Assembly (NCBI GenBank): GCA_902491395.1
Contig: CABUHO010000011.1
Coordinates: forward strand, 1-64,000
Length of the DNA stretch: 64,000 nt
From: an uncultured Collinsella sp.
GTDB lineage: Bacteria; Actinomycetota; Coriobacteriia; Coriobacteriales; Coriobacteriaceae
Direction of reading: 5' to 3'
Part shown: in pieces, positions 53,662 to 62,389 of the stretch
Position numbering within the stretch: position 1 is the first letter of the stretch
How the letters are laid out: every line of letters begins with the position of its first letter
Translations under genes and position numbers: made by a program
Notes under the pieces: generated by a model
Told to the model about the DNA's origin: nothing
The model's input: only the letters and a program-made list of their open reading frames with translations
The model's database searches: none

Positions 53662-53913
53662 GACGGTTCCCCTCTCGAACCAAAAATGAATAGCTACGGT
53701 ATTGCTGCACGGTGGGTGGCGAAAACCCAGCCGCGCGTAAACCCGGAATTTTGGGGAACCTGCTTTGCGGTTGATGATTTAGTTGTGCGTCGTCTCTCCC
53801 GGAGCCGTGAACATACCTGCTCATATGCGGCTCCGAGCCATATAGAGGGCGCGCGCGGCAACGCGACGCGAATATGTCTTCTGCGGCATCGGCGCGCCCT
53901 CCTTTTCTCGTCG
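53662..53913 (-). promoter_or_regulatory. Structured mRNA leader with anti-Shine-Dalgarno, candidate riboswitch
   Basis: About 250 bases of non-coding leader. In order on the minus strand: a perfect 10-bp helix GAGGGCGCGC/GCGCGCCCTC around 37 bases; a hairpin GGAGCCG-CATA with TATG and CGGCTCC; a stretch with ACGCACA and CCGCAAAGC; then GGTTCCCC (53753-53760), which is the exact complement of GGGGAACC (53665-53672) that contains the ribosome binding site. A TATAGT box at 53920-53925 could start the transcript near 53913. The rest of the gap, 53926-54111, holds an AT-rich palindrome. I do not recognise a known riboswitch class. Confidence 0.55.
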
Positions 53914-53996
53914 AAGGTAACTATATCAACGGTCGTCGTCCAGACGAATACCGCCGACACGCGTACGACAGCATCGGGATGTGAGTATCTCGTTGA

Positions 53997-54018
53997 CTGA
54001 TAAATAATTATCAGATTA
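53997..54018. promoter_or_regulatory. AT-rich palindrome, possible shared operator
   Basis: CTGATAA-ATAA-TTATCAG (53997-54014) followed by ATTA. It shares TCAGATTA with two sites upstream of modA (57717-57724 and 57779-57786). It lies in the gap downstream of modC and upstream of the HgdB-like gene. Confidence 0.45.
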
Positions 54019-54111
54019 ATAAGGTTTTGTCATCCCCGATTCGGCGAATGGCAGCCCGTTAAGGACCCGGACGGCCAAGGAACCAATCCCCCGACCGTAC
54101 CGCACACCGCG

Positions 54112-55182
54112 CTATCGGCAAACCAGATGAATCCTGCTCGCGTCGAAATGCATGCGCAGGGTCTCCCCCGCCTGCGGCAACTCCTCGACAGGCACACTCA
54201 CCTTGTTGACCTTCCACTGCAGGCGCGTCGGTGCGTCGGCACGTGGCACGTCCAGCAGCACCAAGCGCTCAAAACGCGAATCGCTCACGCGGGCCACGTG
54301 CAGGTCGTAGCTGTTGCGACCACGCTCGGCACGGTTGTCCACATGGAAGTAGCTCGCGCGGATGCCCAGGTACGCCACGTTATCGGGCACCTCGCGGCCC
54401 ACATTGAAGGTCATGCCCCAATCAAGGGCTTCAACTTCCTGAGGCCCGATCTTGCGCGCACGGCTCGTGTTCTTGCAGCCCGTCAGGCGCAGCGCGGCCA
54501 AGGTTTGCGGCCGGCGGACCACGTCCTCGACGGAACCGATCTCCTCCACATGCCCGTTATGCATCACGCAAATGCGCTCGCACAGGCGGCATGCCTCGTC
54601 AATATCGTGGCTCACGTACAGCACGGTGCGGTTGCAGACATCGAACAGGTCGAGCATGTTTTGCTCAAGCGCGCTCTTGAGATACGCATCGAGTGCGCTC
54701 ATGGGCTCGTCGAACATGAAGATGCCCGGGTGCGCTGCCACCATGCGGGCAAGCGCCACGCGCTGCTGCTGTCCGCCTGAGAGTCGTGCGGGATAGCGGT
54801 CGGCAAAGTCGGCCAGGCCAAAGATACCCAGATAGCGTTCGGCAAGCTTTTTGCGCGCTGCGGCGTCGCCGGCATCCTCAACGCCGGCGCACACGTTATC
54901 GGCCACCGTCATATTGGGGAACAGCTGATAGTTTTGGAACAGCAGGGCGCACTTGCGTTCCTGGGGCGACAGGTTAATACCCGCCACCGAGTCAAAGAAG
55001 GTCACGCCATTCACGACGATTTTGCCCTCATCGGGCGTCTCCACGCCGGCGATGCAGCGCAAGGTACAGCTCTTACCGCATCCGGAGGCGCCAAGCAGCG
55101 CCACCCGCTCCTCGCCGGCTTCCAGCTGAATATCGAGGGTAAAGCCGGGATAACGCTTTTTGATATCCAGAACGAGCGACAT
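54112..55182 (-). CDS. modC: Molybdate ABC transporter ATP-binding protein ModC
   Basis: A 356-residue ABC ATPase energising molybdate uptake. Walker A is GASGCGKSCT, the Q-loop is LLFQNYQLFPNMTV, the signature is LSGGQQQRVAL and Walker B is IFMFDEPMSALD. The C-terminal part (about 230-356) corresponds to the accessory regulatory domain but is only loosely similar to the MOP fold. It follows modB by three bases. Sulfate or tungstate specificity is less likely given moeA, mogA and modA nearby. Confidence 0.88.
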   Translation of the reverse strand: MSLVLDIKKRYPGFTLDIQLEAGEERVALLGASGCGKSCTLRCIAGVETPDEGKIVVNGVTFFDSVAGINLSPQERKCALLFQNYQLFPNMTVADNVCAGVEDAGDAAARKKLAERYLGIFGLADFADRYPARLSGGQQQRVALARMVAAHPGIFMFDEPMSALDAYLKSALEQNMLDLFDVCNRTVLYVSHDIDEACRLCERICVMHNGHVEEIGSVEDVVRRPQTLAALRLTGCKNTSRARKIGPQEVEALDWGMTFNVGREVPDNVAYLGIRASYFHVDNRAERGRNSYDLHVARVSDSRFERLVLLDVPRADAPTRLQWKVNKVSVPVEELPQAGETLRMHFDASRIHLVCR

Positions 55183-55185
55183 GGC

Positions 55186-56667
55186 CTATCGACCTCCCTT
55201 CGCGACCGCGTCGTCACGCATAAGCTCGGCCAACGCTTCGCGATCGATACGCAGGGCATCGCCACCGACGGGGTCGAGCGAATCGCCCTGACCGACAAGC
55301 TCCTTGGCCTGTTTGCGCTCCGCGCGGGAGAGACCCCGCTCGCGGTACTTTTGCGAATGCGCCGTGTACATGTTGATGAATAGGATGACTAAGAAGCTGA
55401 AGACGATCACGACGACGACCCAAAAGAGCGCCACCGACGTATTGCCGCCCATCCACTCAAAGTAAATCGCAATGGGAATGGTCTGCGTAATGCCGGCATA
55501 GTTGCCCGCGAAGAACAGCGTGCAGCCAAACTCGCCCATGGCGCGGGCAAAGGCGAGCACCGTGCCGGCGGCAATAGAGGGCCAGCCGAGGGGCATCATG
55601 AGCTTGGTAAAGATGCGTCGCTCGGACCAGCCCAGCGTGCGCGCTGCATCGAGCATCTGCGTGTCGAGGCTCTCGAAGGCGCCGAGTGCCGTACGATAGA
55701 CGAGCGGGAACGACACCACCACGGCAGAGATCACCGCCGCGGGCCACGTAAAGACAATCGAGATGCCGTGCGCAATCAGCCACTGGCCCACCCCGGTCGA
55801 GCGGCCGAACAGCATGAGGAGCAAAAAGCCGCAGACCGTGGGCGGCAGCACCATAGGGATGGTAAAGACCGAATCGAGCAGGCCCTTCACGCGGCTCGTG
55901 GTGCCCATGGTCTTCCACGCGGCAAACAGGCCCAGCGTGAACGCGATCACGAGGGCAAGCCCGCTCGTTTTGATAGACACCCAAAACGGTCGGTAGTCGA
56001 TACCGCCAAAGAAAGTCGCGGCGCGCTCCGCCAGCGAAGGCGGCTCCGTCGTCGAGACGCTCGTATACGGCACCAAGGCGGCGTTATCGCTCCACAGGGC
56101 TCCGTCACCCAGATTGAGCCCGGGGTTTGCGGCGTCCGCGGCATTCACGACGGTGTAGTAGTCGCCGTCGTCGCCCTTCACCTTAAACAGATAACGGTAA
56201 TCACCCTGTACCAGCTCATTGTCCGAGGTAAACACCCACTCGAGCTTGGAGTCCTCCAGCAGCGCGCCTCCCATGGAGTGAGACTTATCGAGCCCCGCGA
56301 GCATCTTCTTGAGCGCCTTTTGGTCGGAGGCATTTGCGATATCGAGGCTCGCTTCCTTGGCGGCATGTGCATCGACCCACACCACGATGCTCGTAGGCGT
56401 GGTCACCGTTACGAGCGACGTCTTTCTGTAGATGGGAAAACGATAACCCTCGGGCTGGTCGGCAAACGAGCGGGCCGTGCCCTTGGCGTTGCGCTCAAAG
56501 GCATTGAGGCCAAAGTCGACCCCATCGATAAGCGCAGAGTCCTCTGTCGCTTGGCGTCCGTCGGCAGTGGCGAAGAGCGCCTCGGCTCGGGCAACCCCAG
56601 GCAGCGCCGTCAGTGCGCAGACAATCACCGCCAGCGCAGCGAGCAGGCGAATCGTTTTCCTTGACAC
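55186..56667 (-). CDS. modB: Molybdate ABC transporter permease ModB with large extracytoplasmic N-terminal domain
   Basis: A 493-residue protein, about twice the usual ModB length. The C-terminal part, from about residue 228, is a normal ModB with five or six hydrophobic segments and the EAA loop (LDAARTLGWSERRIFTKLMMP). Residues 1-30 form a signal peptide or membrane anchor ending VARAEA, and about 35-225 is an extra soluble domain that would lie outside the membrane. Its family is not clear to me. The start is a GTG at 56667, six bases after GAGGAG; no upstream ATG has a better site. A terminator-like hairpin separates it from modA. Confidence 0.85.
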   Translation of the reverse strand: MSRKTIRLLAALAVIVCALTALPGVARAEALFATADGRQATEDSALIDGVDFGLNAFERNAKGTARSFADQPEGYRFPIYRKTSLVTVTTPTSIVVWVDAHAAKEASLDIANASDQKALKKMLAGLDKSHSMGGALLEDSKLEWVFTSDNELVQGDYRYLFKVKGDDGDYYTVVNAADAANPGLNLGDGALWSDNAALVPYTSVSTTEPPSLAERAATFFGGIDYRPFWVSIKTSGLALVIAFTLGLFAAWKTMGTTSRVKGLLDSVFTIPMVLPPTVCGFLLLMLFGRSTGVGQWLIAHGISIVFTWPAAVISAVVVSFPLVYRTALGAFESLDTQMLDAARTLGWSERRIFTKLMMPLGWPSIAAGTVLAFARAMGEFGCTLFFAGNYAGITQTIPIAIYFEWMGGNTSVALFWVVVVIVFSFLVILFINMYTAHSQKYRERGLSRAERKQAKELVGQGDSLDPVGGDALRIDREALAELMRDDAVAKGGR

Positions 56668-56718
56668 GGGCGACTCCTCAAACAAAGGGTAACGACGCGC
56701 AGGCACGCCGCTTCAATC

Positions 56719-56752
56719 TAAAAAGGGCGGGCGATCGCAAGAACGCCCGCCC
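56719..56752 (-). terminator. Terminator or attenuator between modA and modB
   Basis: A 9-bp GC stem (GGGCGGGCG with CGCCCGCCC, arms 56744-56752 and 56725-56733), 10-base loop, followed by TTTTT on the minus strand. It is 32 bases after the modA stop and 51 bases before the modB start. Partial readthrough would give more binding protein than permease. Confidence 0.8.
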
Positions 56753-56784
56753 TCAAGCATATCGTTATGCAGCGCTCTTCTGCA

Positions 56785-57660
56785 CTACTCGGAAAGCTCA
56801 AAGCCGTACTTAGCCCAAATCTTCTGCGCCTTCTTGTTAGACAGGCAGAAGTCGATGAACGCCTTTGCCTCGTCGGCATGCTCGGAGCTCTCGGCCACGG
56901 CACCCGGGTACACAATGGGCTTGTGCGAATCCTCGGGGCACACGAAGGCCTCCTCGATGCCGTCGTAGCGGTAGATGTCGGAGCTGTAGACAAAACCTGC
57001 CACGCAGTCGCCCGTGGACACGTAGGCGGCAGCGGTGCCGACCTTATCGGCCAGCGCGACCTTGTCGGCAATCTCGGGCGCGTACTCGCCGTCGTCGCCC
57101 TCGGTGCCGGTGTAGAGGCCGACGGAGGCCAGCGCCTGGTTGGCGTACTTGCCGGCCGGAACGGTCTTGGCATCGCCGATGGCGATCTTGCCGTCCAGGT
57201 TCGCGACGTCGGCGATGGCCTCGACCTTGGTGTCGGAGCCCTCGGCGCGAATGATCACGAGGTCGTTGACGAACATGTCCTCACGGGTGTCGGTGTCGAC
57301 GAGCTCGGCAGTCTCGGCGTCATCCATGGTGCCCTTAGAGGCGGTGATGAGCACGTCGGCCGCAGCGCCGGCCTTCATCTGCTCGACCAGGTCGCCAGAG
57401 GCCTTAAACTGCGTGTCGGCAAAGGTGGTGCCGGTCTGGTCGGTGTAGAGTTCCTGGACCTCGGGAAGGGCCTTCTCGAGCGAGTTGGCGGCGAAAATCT
57501 GCAGCTCGACGGCCTTCTTCTTAGAGGAGGACTTGACAGAACCAGCGTCAGAGCCGGCGGGCTTGGATGCCTTGTTACCCGAGCAGCCAGCAAGGCCAAG
57601 GCCGGCGGCAGCAGCGGCAGAAAGCGAGACGAAACCGCGGCGAGAAACCATATCGAACAT
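56785..57660 (-). CDS. modA: Molybdate-binding lipoprotein ModA
   Basis: A 291-residue solute-binding protein. It has a twin-arginine motif (SRRGFVSL, Arg7-Arg8) and a lipobox LAGC (Cys26), so it is lipid-anchored outside the membrane. The mature N-terminus IFAANSLEKALPEVQ and the later motifs AAADVLITASKGTMD, VNDLVIIRAEG and AAYVSTGDCVAGFVY fit the ModA family, including Ser and Asp/Tyr positions that bind the oxyanion. AAAGGG precedes the ATG. It is first in modABC. Confidence 0.9.
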   Translation of the reverse strand: MFDMVSRRGFVSLSAAAAAGLGLAGCSGNKASKPAGSDAGSVKSSSKKKAVELQIFAANSLEKALPEVQELYTDQTGTTFADTQFKASGDLVEQMKAGAAADVLITASKGTMDDAETAELVDTDTREDMFVNDLVIIRAEGSDTKVEAIADVANLDGKIAIGDAKTVPAGKYANQALASVGLYTGTEGDDGEYAPEIADKVALADKVGTAAAYVSTGDCVAGFVYSSDIYRYDGIEEAFVCPEDSHKPIVYPGAVAESSEHADEAKAFIDFCLSNKKAQKIWAKYGFELSE

Positions 57661-57713
57661 ATTGAACCCTTTCGGACCTTGTGCCCGGGCACCCCACCGC
57701 GGGCTTTATTCTG

Positions 57714-57726
57714 TAATCAGATTATA
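57714..57726 (-). promoter_or_regulatory. modA promoter -10 box overlapped by palindrome
   Basis: The minus strand has TATAAT (57721-57726), a consensus -10, 60 bases before the modA start. A -35-like CTGCCA lies 16 bases upstream. The palindrome TAATCAGATTA (57714-57724) overlaps the -10, as expected of a repressor site. TCAGATTA recurs at 57779-57786, and a GAGAAATTATTCTC palindrome lies between. A ModE-like regulator is a candidate, but none is encoded here and the site differs from E. coli ModE boxes. Confidence 0.55.
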
Positions 57727-57818
57727 CTTCAGCGCGAATAATGGCAGTGAGAAATTATTCTCGCATGAGAATATATTTTCAGATTAAGACACGCATCGAC
57801 TTCACCTCGGCATCAAGC

Positions 57819-57852
57819 AAAAAGGCGGAGCAACCGTTCGGGTCACTCCGCC
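57819..57852 (-). terminator. Rho-independent terminator after mogA
   Basis: The minus strand forms GGCGGAGTGACC...GGTTGCTCCGCC (57824-57852), followed by TTTTTG. It lies 14 bases after the mogA stop and separates moeA-mogA from modABC. Confidence 0.85.
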
Positions 57853-57865
57853 GCAGGTGAAACAC

Positions 57866-58345
57866 TTATTTGGCGTGTCCGCCGCCCGCCGTCATCTGTG
57901 CCGCGTGCTCCAGCTGGTCGGCAATCGCCTCCCAGCTTTCGCGGGCTGCCTTGGTGGATCCGGGAAAGTTTACGACAAGTGTATGACCGCGTTGCATGCA
58001 CACGGCGCGCGACAGCATCGCGCGGCGCGTCTTGGTCATCGAGTACGCGCGAATCGCCTCGGCAATGCCCGGCACATCGCGGTCGCAGACGGCGCGCGTC
58101 GCCTCGGGCGTCACGTCGCGCATCGAAAGTCCCGTGCCGCCGCAGGTAAGCACAACATGGGCATGGCGCTCGTCGGCAGCGTCCACGATAGCGGCGCCGA
58201 TCTCGTCGACGTCGTCGCGCACAACCACGTGCGAGGCTACCGTCCAGTCCTGAGCCGCAATGAGTTCCTCGAGCGCGGCTCCGGCCTCATCCTGGGCAAG
58301 ATCGCGCGTATCCGAACACGTCACGATCGAAATCTTCAGCTCCAT
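57866..58345 (-). CDS. mogA: Molybdopterin adenylyltransferase MogA/MoaB family
   Basis: A 159-residue protein of the MoaB/MogA fold that adenylates molybdopterin before metal insertion by MoeA. The motif TCGGTGLSMRDVTPEATRAV (about residues 67-86) is diagnostic, and the C-terminal LVVNFPGSTKAARE motif is intact. The start at 58345 has AGGAGGA upstream. It follows moeA by ten bases and is its functional partner. I cannot decide between MoaB and MogA subfamilies from sequence alone. Confidence 0.88.
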   Translation of the reverse strand: MELKISIVTCSDTRDLAQDEAGAALEELIAAQDWTVASHVVVRDDVDEIGAAIVDAADERHAHVVLTCGGTGLSMRDVTPEATRAVCDRDVPGIAEAIRAYSMTKTRRAMLSRAVCMQRGHTLVVNFPGSTKAARESWEAIADQLEHAAQMTAGGGHAK

Positions 58346-58355
58346 AGCGCTCCTC

Positions 58356-59618
58356 CTAAAGCACGGTGCCCTCGGGCAAGTCGACGCGGACGACATCCAC
58401 GACATCGCCCGGCTCGAGCTCGCACGGGCCCTCGTTAATGCGCAGCAGACAATTCGCGCGCTGCATCGTGCCAAGCAGCGCCGAATTCTGGCTCTTGGCC
58501 TCAGTCACCATAAGCTCGCCAGTCTGGGCATCGCGCGCAACCGTGGCGCGGTCATAGAATCGACGGTCCTGGCGCTTCTTCACTCCGTGTGTCAGCATTG
58601 CCTGTTGCACAGGACGCGCCCCCTCGGCAAAGCCGCGCATCTTACGAATCGCCGGGCGCGCGAGCACCTCAAAGCCCACGTAGGCCGCCGCCGGATTGCC
58701 CGAAAGCCCCAGGTACGGCTTGCCGCCGAGCAGGCCAAACGTGATGGCCTTACCAGGACGCATCGAGATGCGATCGAACAGGACCTCGCCTTCGCGCTGG
58801 ACCAGCGCCGTCACGTAGTCGTAGTCGCCCGCCGAGGCCCCGCCGCTCGTAATGACAAAGTCGCACTCGCGCACCGCGCGGTGTGCGAGCTCGGATATCG
58901 CCTGTTCGTCGTCGGGCGCAATGCCATAGAAGACAGGCTCGGCACCGGCATCGAGCGCCTCGGCCATCAACGCCGAGGAGTTGGAATCGCGAATCTGGCC
59001 ACGCGCCGGAAGCTCACTTGGAGCAACCAGCTCCGTGCCCAGCGAGATGATGCCCACGCGCGGTGCGGCATGCACCTTCACGCTCGCGTACCCGGCGCTT
59101 GCCAGCAGGCCCGCACCAGCCGGCGCCACAACCTCACCGGCACGCATCACGACGTCGCCGGCATGGGCTTCTTCGGCTGCAGAGCGAACGTTCTCCCCCA
59201 CCTTAGCCGGCGCCGAGAAGCGGACGTGCGAGCCCTCGTTGCCATCGCCGTCGAGCACGTCGACGATCTCGTACTTCACCACGGCATCGGCGCCCTCTGG
59301 CACCGGCGCGCCCGTCATGATACGGACCGTCTCGCCCGCGCCAATCGTACCCTCAAACACATGACCAGCCGCCTCGTGACCAACAACGGAAAGCGTCACC
59401 GGCGCATCGGTTGACGCCGTAGCAAGATCTGCGGCGCGTACGGCATACCCGTCCATAGCGCTGTTGGCAAATGGCGAGATGTCGATATCGGCCACGGCTT
59501 CCTCGGCCAAGGGAAGGCCGGCCGCCTGCCATACGGGAATCTCGACAACCCCGGTCGGACTCACATGTGACAAGACAATTGCCTGCGCGTCCTCCAACGG
59601 AATGAGCTTCTCTGCCAT
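58356..59618 (-). CDS. moeA: Molybdopterin molybdenumtransferase MoeA
   Basis: A 420-residue enzyme inserting molybdate into adenylated molybdopterin. The N-terminal motif SPFANSAMDGYAVRA, the central TSGGASAGDYDYV and the substrate loop PGKAITFGLLGGKPYLGLSGNP are intact, followed by the C-terminal beta-barrel domain. The ATG at 59618 was chosen over the GTG two codons upstream because of spacing from GAGGTG. It is first in a two-gene unit with mogA. On the minus strand upstream, TATACT at about 59676 could be the -10 of its promoter. Confidence 0.92.
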   Translation of the reverse strand: MAEKLIPLEDAQAIVLSHVSPTGVVEIPVWQAAGLPLAEEAVADIDISPFANSAMDGYAVRAADLATASTDAPVTLSVVGHEAAGHVFEGTIGAGETVRIMTGAPVPEGADAVVKYEIVDVLDGDGNEGSHVRFSAPAKVGENVRSAAEEAHAGDVVMRAGEVVAPAGAGLLASAGYASVKVHAAPRVGIISLGTELVAPSELPARGQIRDSNSSALMAEALDAGAEPVFYGIAPDDEQAISELAHRAVRECDFVITSGGASAGDYDYVTALVQREGEVLFDRISMRPGKAITFGLLGGKPYLGLSGNPAAAYVGFEVLARPAIRKMRGFAEGARPVQQAMLTHGVKKRQDRRFYDRATVARDAQTGELMVTEAKSQNSALLGTMQRANCLLRINEGPCELEPGDVVDVVRVDLPEGTVL

Positions 59619-59830
59619 ATGCACCTCTTACAGATCGCGGCGCGTAACAAGGGCGCCGATTCTTTATGTTTTATTCAGTATAATCCCCCGTCGCTCGACC
59701 GCGAGACGGTCTGCACTCGCGAATACACCTGTCGGTTACAGGGCACGAAACAGAACCGAAACCAACCCACCGGCTTGACGCGTTTGTCACGCTCTATAAT
59801 GCTTGCGTTGTAACCAAAGAAGAGGACACC

Positions 59831-61252
59831 ATGGCTTTTACCGACACATCAGACAGCGAAAGCGAAGAGCAGGACAATTCCCTGCCGATCGATGAGGGAG
59901 GCTTCTTCTCCCTGAATGACGTCATCATGGCCGGCAGGCATCAGCTCACCCGCTCTGAGCATCTCTTGGCCGCCGACACGCGCCGGAACGCCCGCAATCT
60001 GCTCGCGAGCGCCAAGCTGCTCGTGCTCGTCGTGATCGTCTCGCTCGCCATGGGTGTTGCCGCCTGGGCATTTTTGGCCTCGCTGAACATCGCGACCGAT
60101 TATCGCGAGCACCATGCGTGGGTCTACGCCCTGCTCCCCGCCGTGGGTGTCGCCACCGCATGGGTGTATAAGAACCACGGCCTTGCCGCCAAACGTGGCA
60201 ACAACCTGGTCATCGATTCCGCCCTGGGAACCCGCCTCATCCATGCCCGCATGGCGGTCCTCACCTTTGTCTGCTCAACGCTCACGCACCTGACAGGCGG
60301 CTCGGCCGGCCGCGAAGGCGCTGCCGTGCAGATCGGCGGCACCATCGCCAGCAACATCTCGAACCTGGCGCACCTCAAAAAGCACGACCATCACGACCTC
60401 ATGCTCGCCGGCATCTCGTCTGCCTTTGGCGCCGTGTTCGGCTCGCCCCTCGCCGGTGCCTTCTTTGGCATGGAAATGTGCTTTATCGGCAAGATCGACT
60501 ACACCGCCGGCATCTACTGCCTCGTCGCCTCGTTTACCGGCTACTTTACGTCGCTTGCCCTGGGCACCGAGTACGAGGCGAACGTCATCGCCAGCGTCCC
60601 CGACATGACACCCCGAACGGTCGCCATCGTCGTCATCAGCGCCATCGTGTTCGGTCTAACCGCACGCCTCTTCGCCTGGTCGGTTCGAACCGTCAAGAGC
60701 CTCTACGGCCGCTTTATCACCAACTATCTTGTTCGCGCCCTCGTGGGCGCACTTGTGGTGCTTGCAGCCTATGCGGTGCTCGATGCCTGGAAGTACGCCG
60801 GCCTTGCCACTTGGCTCTCGGGCGCCGGTTTCGCCGGCAATACGACCCTCGCCGACGCAGCCATCAAGTTGGTCGTGACGGCGCTCACTCTGGGAGCCGG
60901 TTTTCAGGGAGGCGAGGTCACACCGTTGTTTGGCATCGGAGCTGCGCTTGGCGGCTGGATCGGCTGCCTCGCTGGCATCGACCCCAGCTTTCTGGCGGCC
61001 CTCGGCATGCTCGGCGTGTTCTGCGCCGGCCTTAACGTGCCCATCACCACCTGCATGATGGCCATCGACCTGTTCCACGGCACAGCGGCCGGGTTCTTTG
61101 TCATCGTTGCGTTTATTAGCTATCTTGCCGGCGGCCACCGCGGCGTGTACCCCGCCCAGCGCATCATCTCACCCAAGCGCCGTTCGCTTATTGTGGATGA
61201 GGGCGGTACGGTAGCGGAGGCTATCGAGCGCCACAACGACCTGATAGAGTAG
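59831..61252 (+). CDS. CLC-family chloride/anion transporter
   Basis: A 473-residue membrane protein with about ten or more hydrophobic helices. The hallmark GSAGREGAAVQIG is at about residues 157-169, with gating Glu162. FGAVFGSPLAGAFFGMEM and GAGFQGGEVTPLFGIGAALG follow in order, as in CLC proteins. It could be a proton-coupled chloride antiporter or a fluoride exporter; the fluoride subtype marks are not clear. An N-terminal extension of about 60 residues is acidic. AGAAGAGG precedes the ATG, and TATAAT at 59795-59800 is the likely -10 box. Confidence 0.88.
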   Translation: MAFTDTSDSESEEQDNSLPIDEGGFFSLNDVIMAGRHQLTRSEHLLAADTRRNARNLLASAKLLVLVVIVSLAMGVAAWAFLASLNIATDYREHHAWVYALLPAVGVATAWVYKNHGLAAKRGNNLVIDSALGTRLIHARMAVLTFVCSTLTHLTGGSAGREGAAVQIGGTIASNISNLAHLKKHDHHDLMLAGISSAFGAVFGSPLAGAFFGMEMCFIGKIDYTAGIYCLVASFTGYFTSLALGTEYEANVIASVPDMTPRTVAIVVISAIVFGLTARLFAWSVRTVKSLYGRFITNYLVRALVGALVVLAAYAVLDAWKYAGLATWLSGAGFAGNTTLADAAIKLVVTALTLGAGFQGGEVTPLFGIGAALGGWIGCLAGIDPSFLAALGMLGVFCAGLNVPITTCMMAIDLFHGTAAGFFVIVAFISYLAGGHRGVYPAQRIISPKRRSLIVDEGGTVAEAIERHNDLIE

Positions 61253-61339
61253 ACGTTAGTATTCGCCGTGCAGCCACAATCGGGGGCAATTCGACCTGAG
61301 CGCGACCGCACCGTCACGTCATACGCCGGGAGTCGCCCC

Positions 61340-62302
61340 ATGCACGCAACTGATTTTGGTCGCACGCTCATCATCGCCAACCCCGCCGCCCAGTCGGGTG
61401 CGGCGCGTGAGGTCGCTGAGCGCCTGCAGCGCTTTTTGGACATGACCGCGCGCTCATCCCAGTTTGACCTGGTGCTGACCGAACGCACGGGACATGCCAA
61501 GGAGCTTGCCGCACAGGCCCAGGACTATCGCACCGTTATCGCCCTTGGCGGCGACGGCGTAATCCACGAGGTCGTCAACGGCTTGATGGCGCAAGAAGAG
61601 ACGGTTCGACCGGCGCTTGCTGTCCTGCCCGTAGGCTCCGGCAACGATTTTGCCCAAACGCTCGGTATCGGAGATTTCTCCGGCAAAGATTTTGGCGCGC
61701 TGCTCACCTGTGAGCTGCAGCGTCAGGACATCGGGCGGATTCGCTCATGGAACCCCGCAAGCGGCAGCGGCGAGGTTACCGTTGAGTACTACGACCAGAC
61801 GCTCTCCGTCGGTATTGACGCCGCCATCGGCCTGGGCACCACCGAGCTGCGCAAAAAGACGGGCCTCGCTGGCGCTCCGCTCTACACCCTCTCGGGTCTG
61901 GAGCAGTTTGGTCTGCGCTACCGCAACTACCCCATGACCATCAGCTTTGATGGCGCGCCAGCCGAGCGTGTGCGCGCGATTATCATGGCCCTCCAGCTGG
62001 GGCCCACGTATGGCTCGGGCTATCGCATCTGTCCCGACGCCGACCCGTGCGATGGCATCCTCGACGTTTGTTACGCCTGCGGCCCCGTTCCCCGTGCGGT
62101 TGCCTTGCCCATGTTCCTTTCGGCCAAGGACGGCCACCATACCAAGCTGCCGCCGGTTCGCATGCGCCGCTGCCGCCATGCCGAGCTCACCTTTGAGGAG
62201 CCCGACTACCCCATTCAGGCCGACGGCGAGCCCGTTGTCGCCTCGCGCATCGAGGTCGACATCCTCGGCGGCGCCCTCCACGTCTGGCACCCCACCCGCT
62301 AG
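61340..62302 (+). CDS. Diacylglycerol/lipid kinase (YegS/DagK family)
   Basis: A 320-residue kinase. The diacylglycerol kinase catalytic domain shows IIANPAAQSGAA (N-terminal strand), ALGGDGVIHEVVNGL (ATP-binding GGDG) and LPVGSGNDFAQTLG. The C-terminal half is the beta-sandwich of the YegS fold, with EPDYPIQADGEPV near the end. It likely phosphorylates a lipid alcohol at the inner membrane face; substrate is unknown. The ATG at 61340 has GGGAG eight bases upstream; a GTG at 61268 is less likely. Confidence 0.85.
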   Translation: MHATDFGRTLIIANPAAQSGAAREVAERLQRFLDMTARSSQFDLVLTERTGHAKELAAQAQDYRTVIALGGDGVIHEVVNGLMAQEETVRPALAVLPVGSGNDFAQTLGIGDFSGKDFGALLTCELQRQDIGRIRSWNPASGSGEVTVEYYDQTLSVGIDAAIGLGTTELRKKTGLAGAPLYTLSGLEQFGLRYRNYPMTISFDGAPAERVRAIIMALQLGPTYGSGYRICPDADPCDGILDVCYACGPVPRAVALPMFLSAKDGHHTKLPPVRMRRCRHAELTFEEPDYPIQADGEPVVASRIEVDILGGALHVWHPTR

Positions 62303-62310
62303 CCATCCCT

Positions 62311-62379
62311 AAGTTGCGGTGAAATAGGGGCTGTTTATGCAGCTAAAGCCGCAAAACAGTCCCTATTTCACCGCAACTT
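62311..62379. repeat. Palindromic repeat, AAGTTGCGGTGAAATAG family
   Basis: Left arm 62311-62335 and right arm 62354-62379 are complementary over about 25 bases with one mismatch. The first 17 bases, AAGTTGCGGTGAAATAG, are shared with copies at 1554 and 24004; the next bases (GGGCTGTTT) are different. It fills the gap between two convergent genes and could halt transcription from both sides, though U-tracts are missing. Confidence 0.85.
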
Positions 62380-62389
62380 ATTGAGAAGA

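Noticed and set aside
53829..53905. The GAGGGCGCGC helix as a terminator of modC
   Set aside because: It lies more than 200 bases past the modC stop and has no U-tract on the minus strand.
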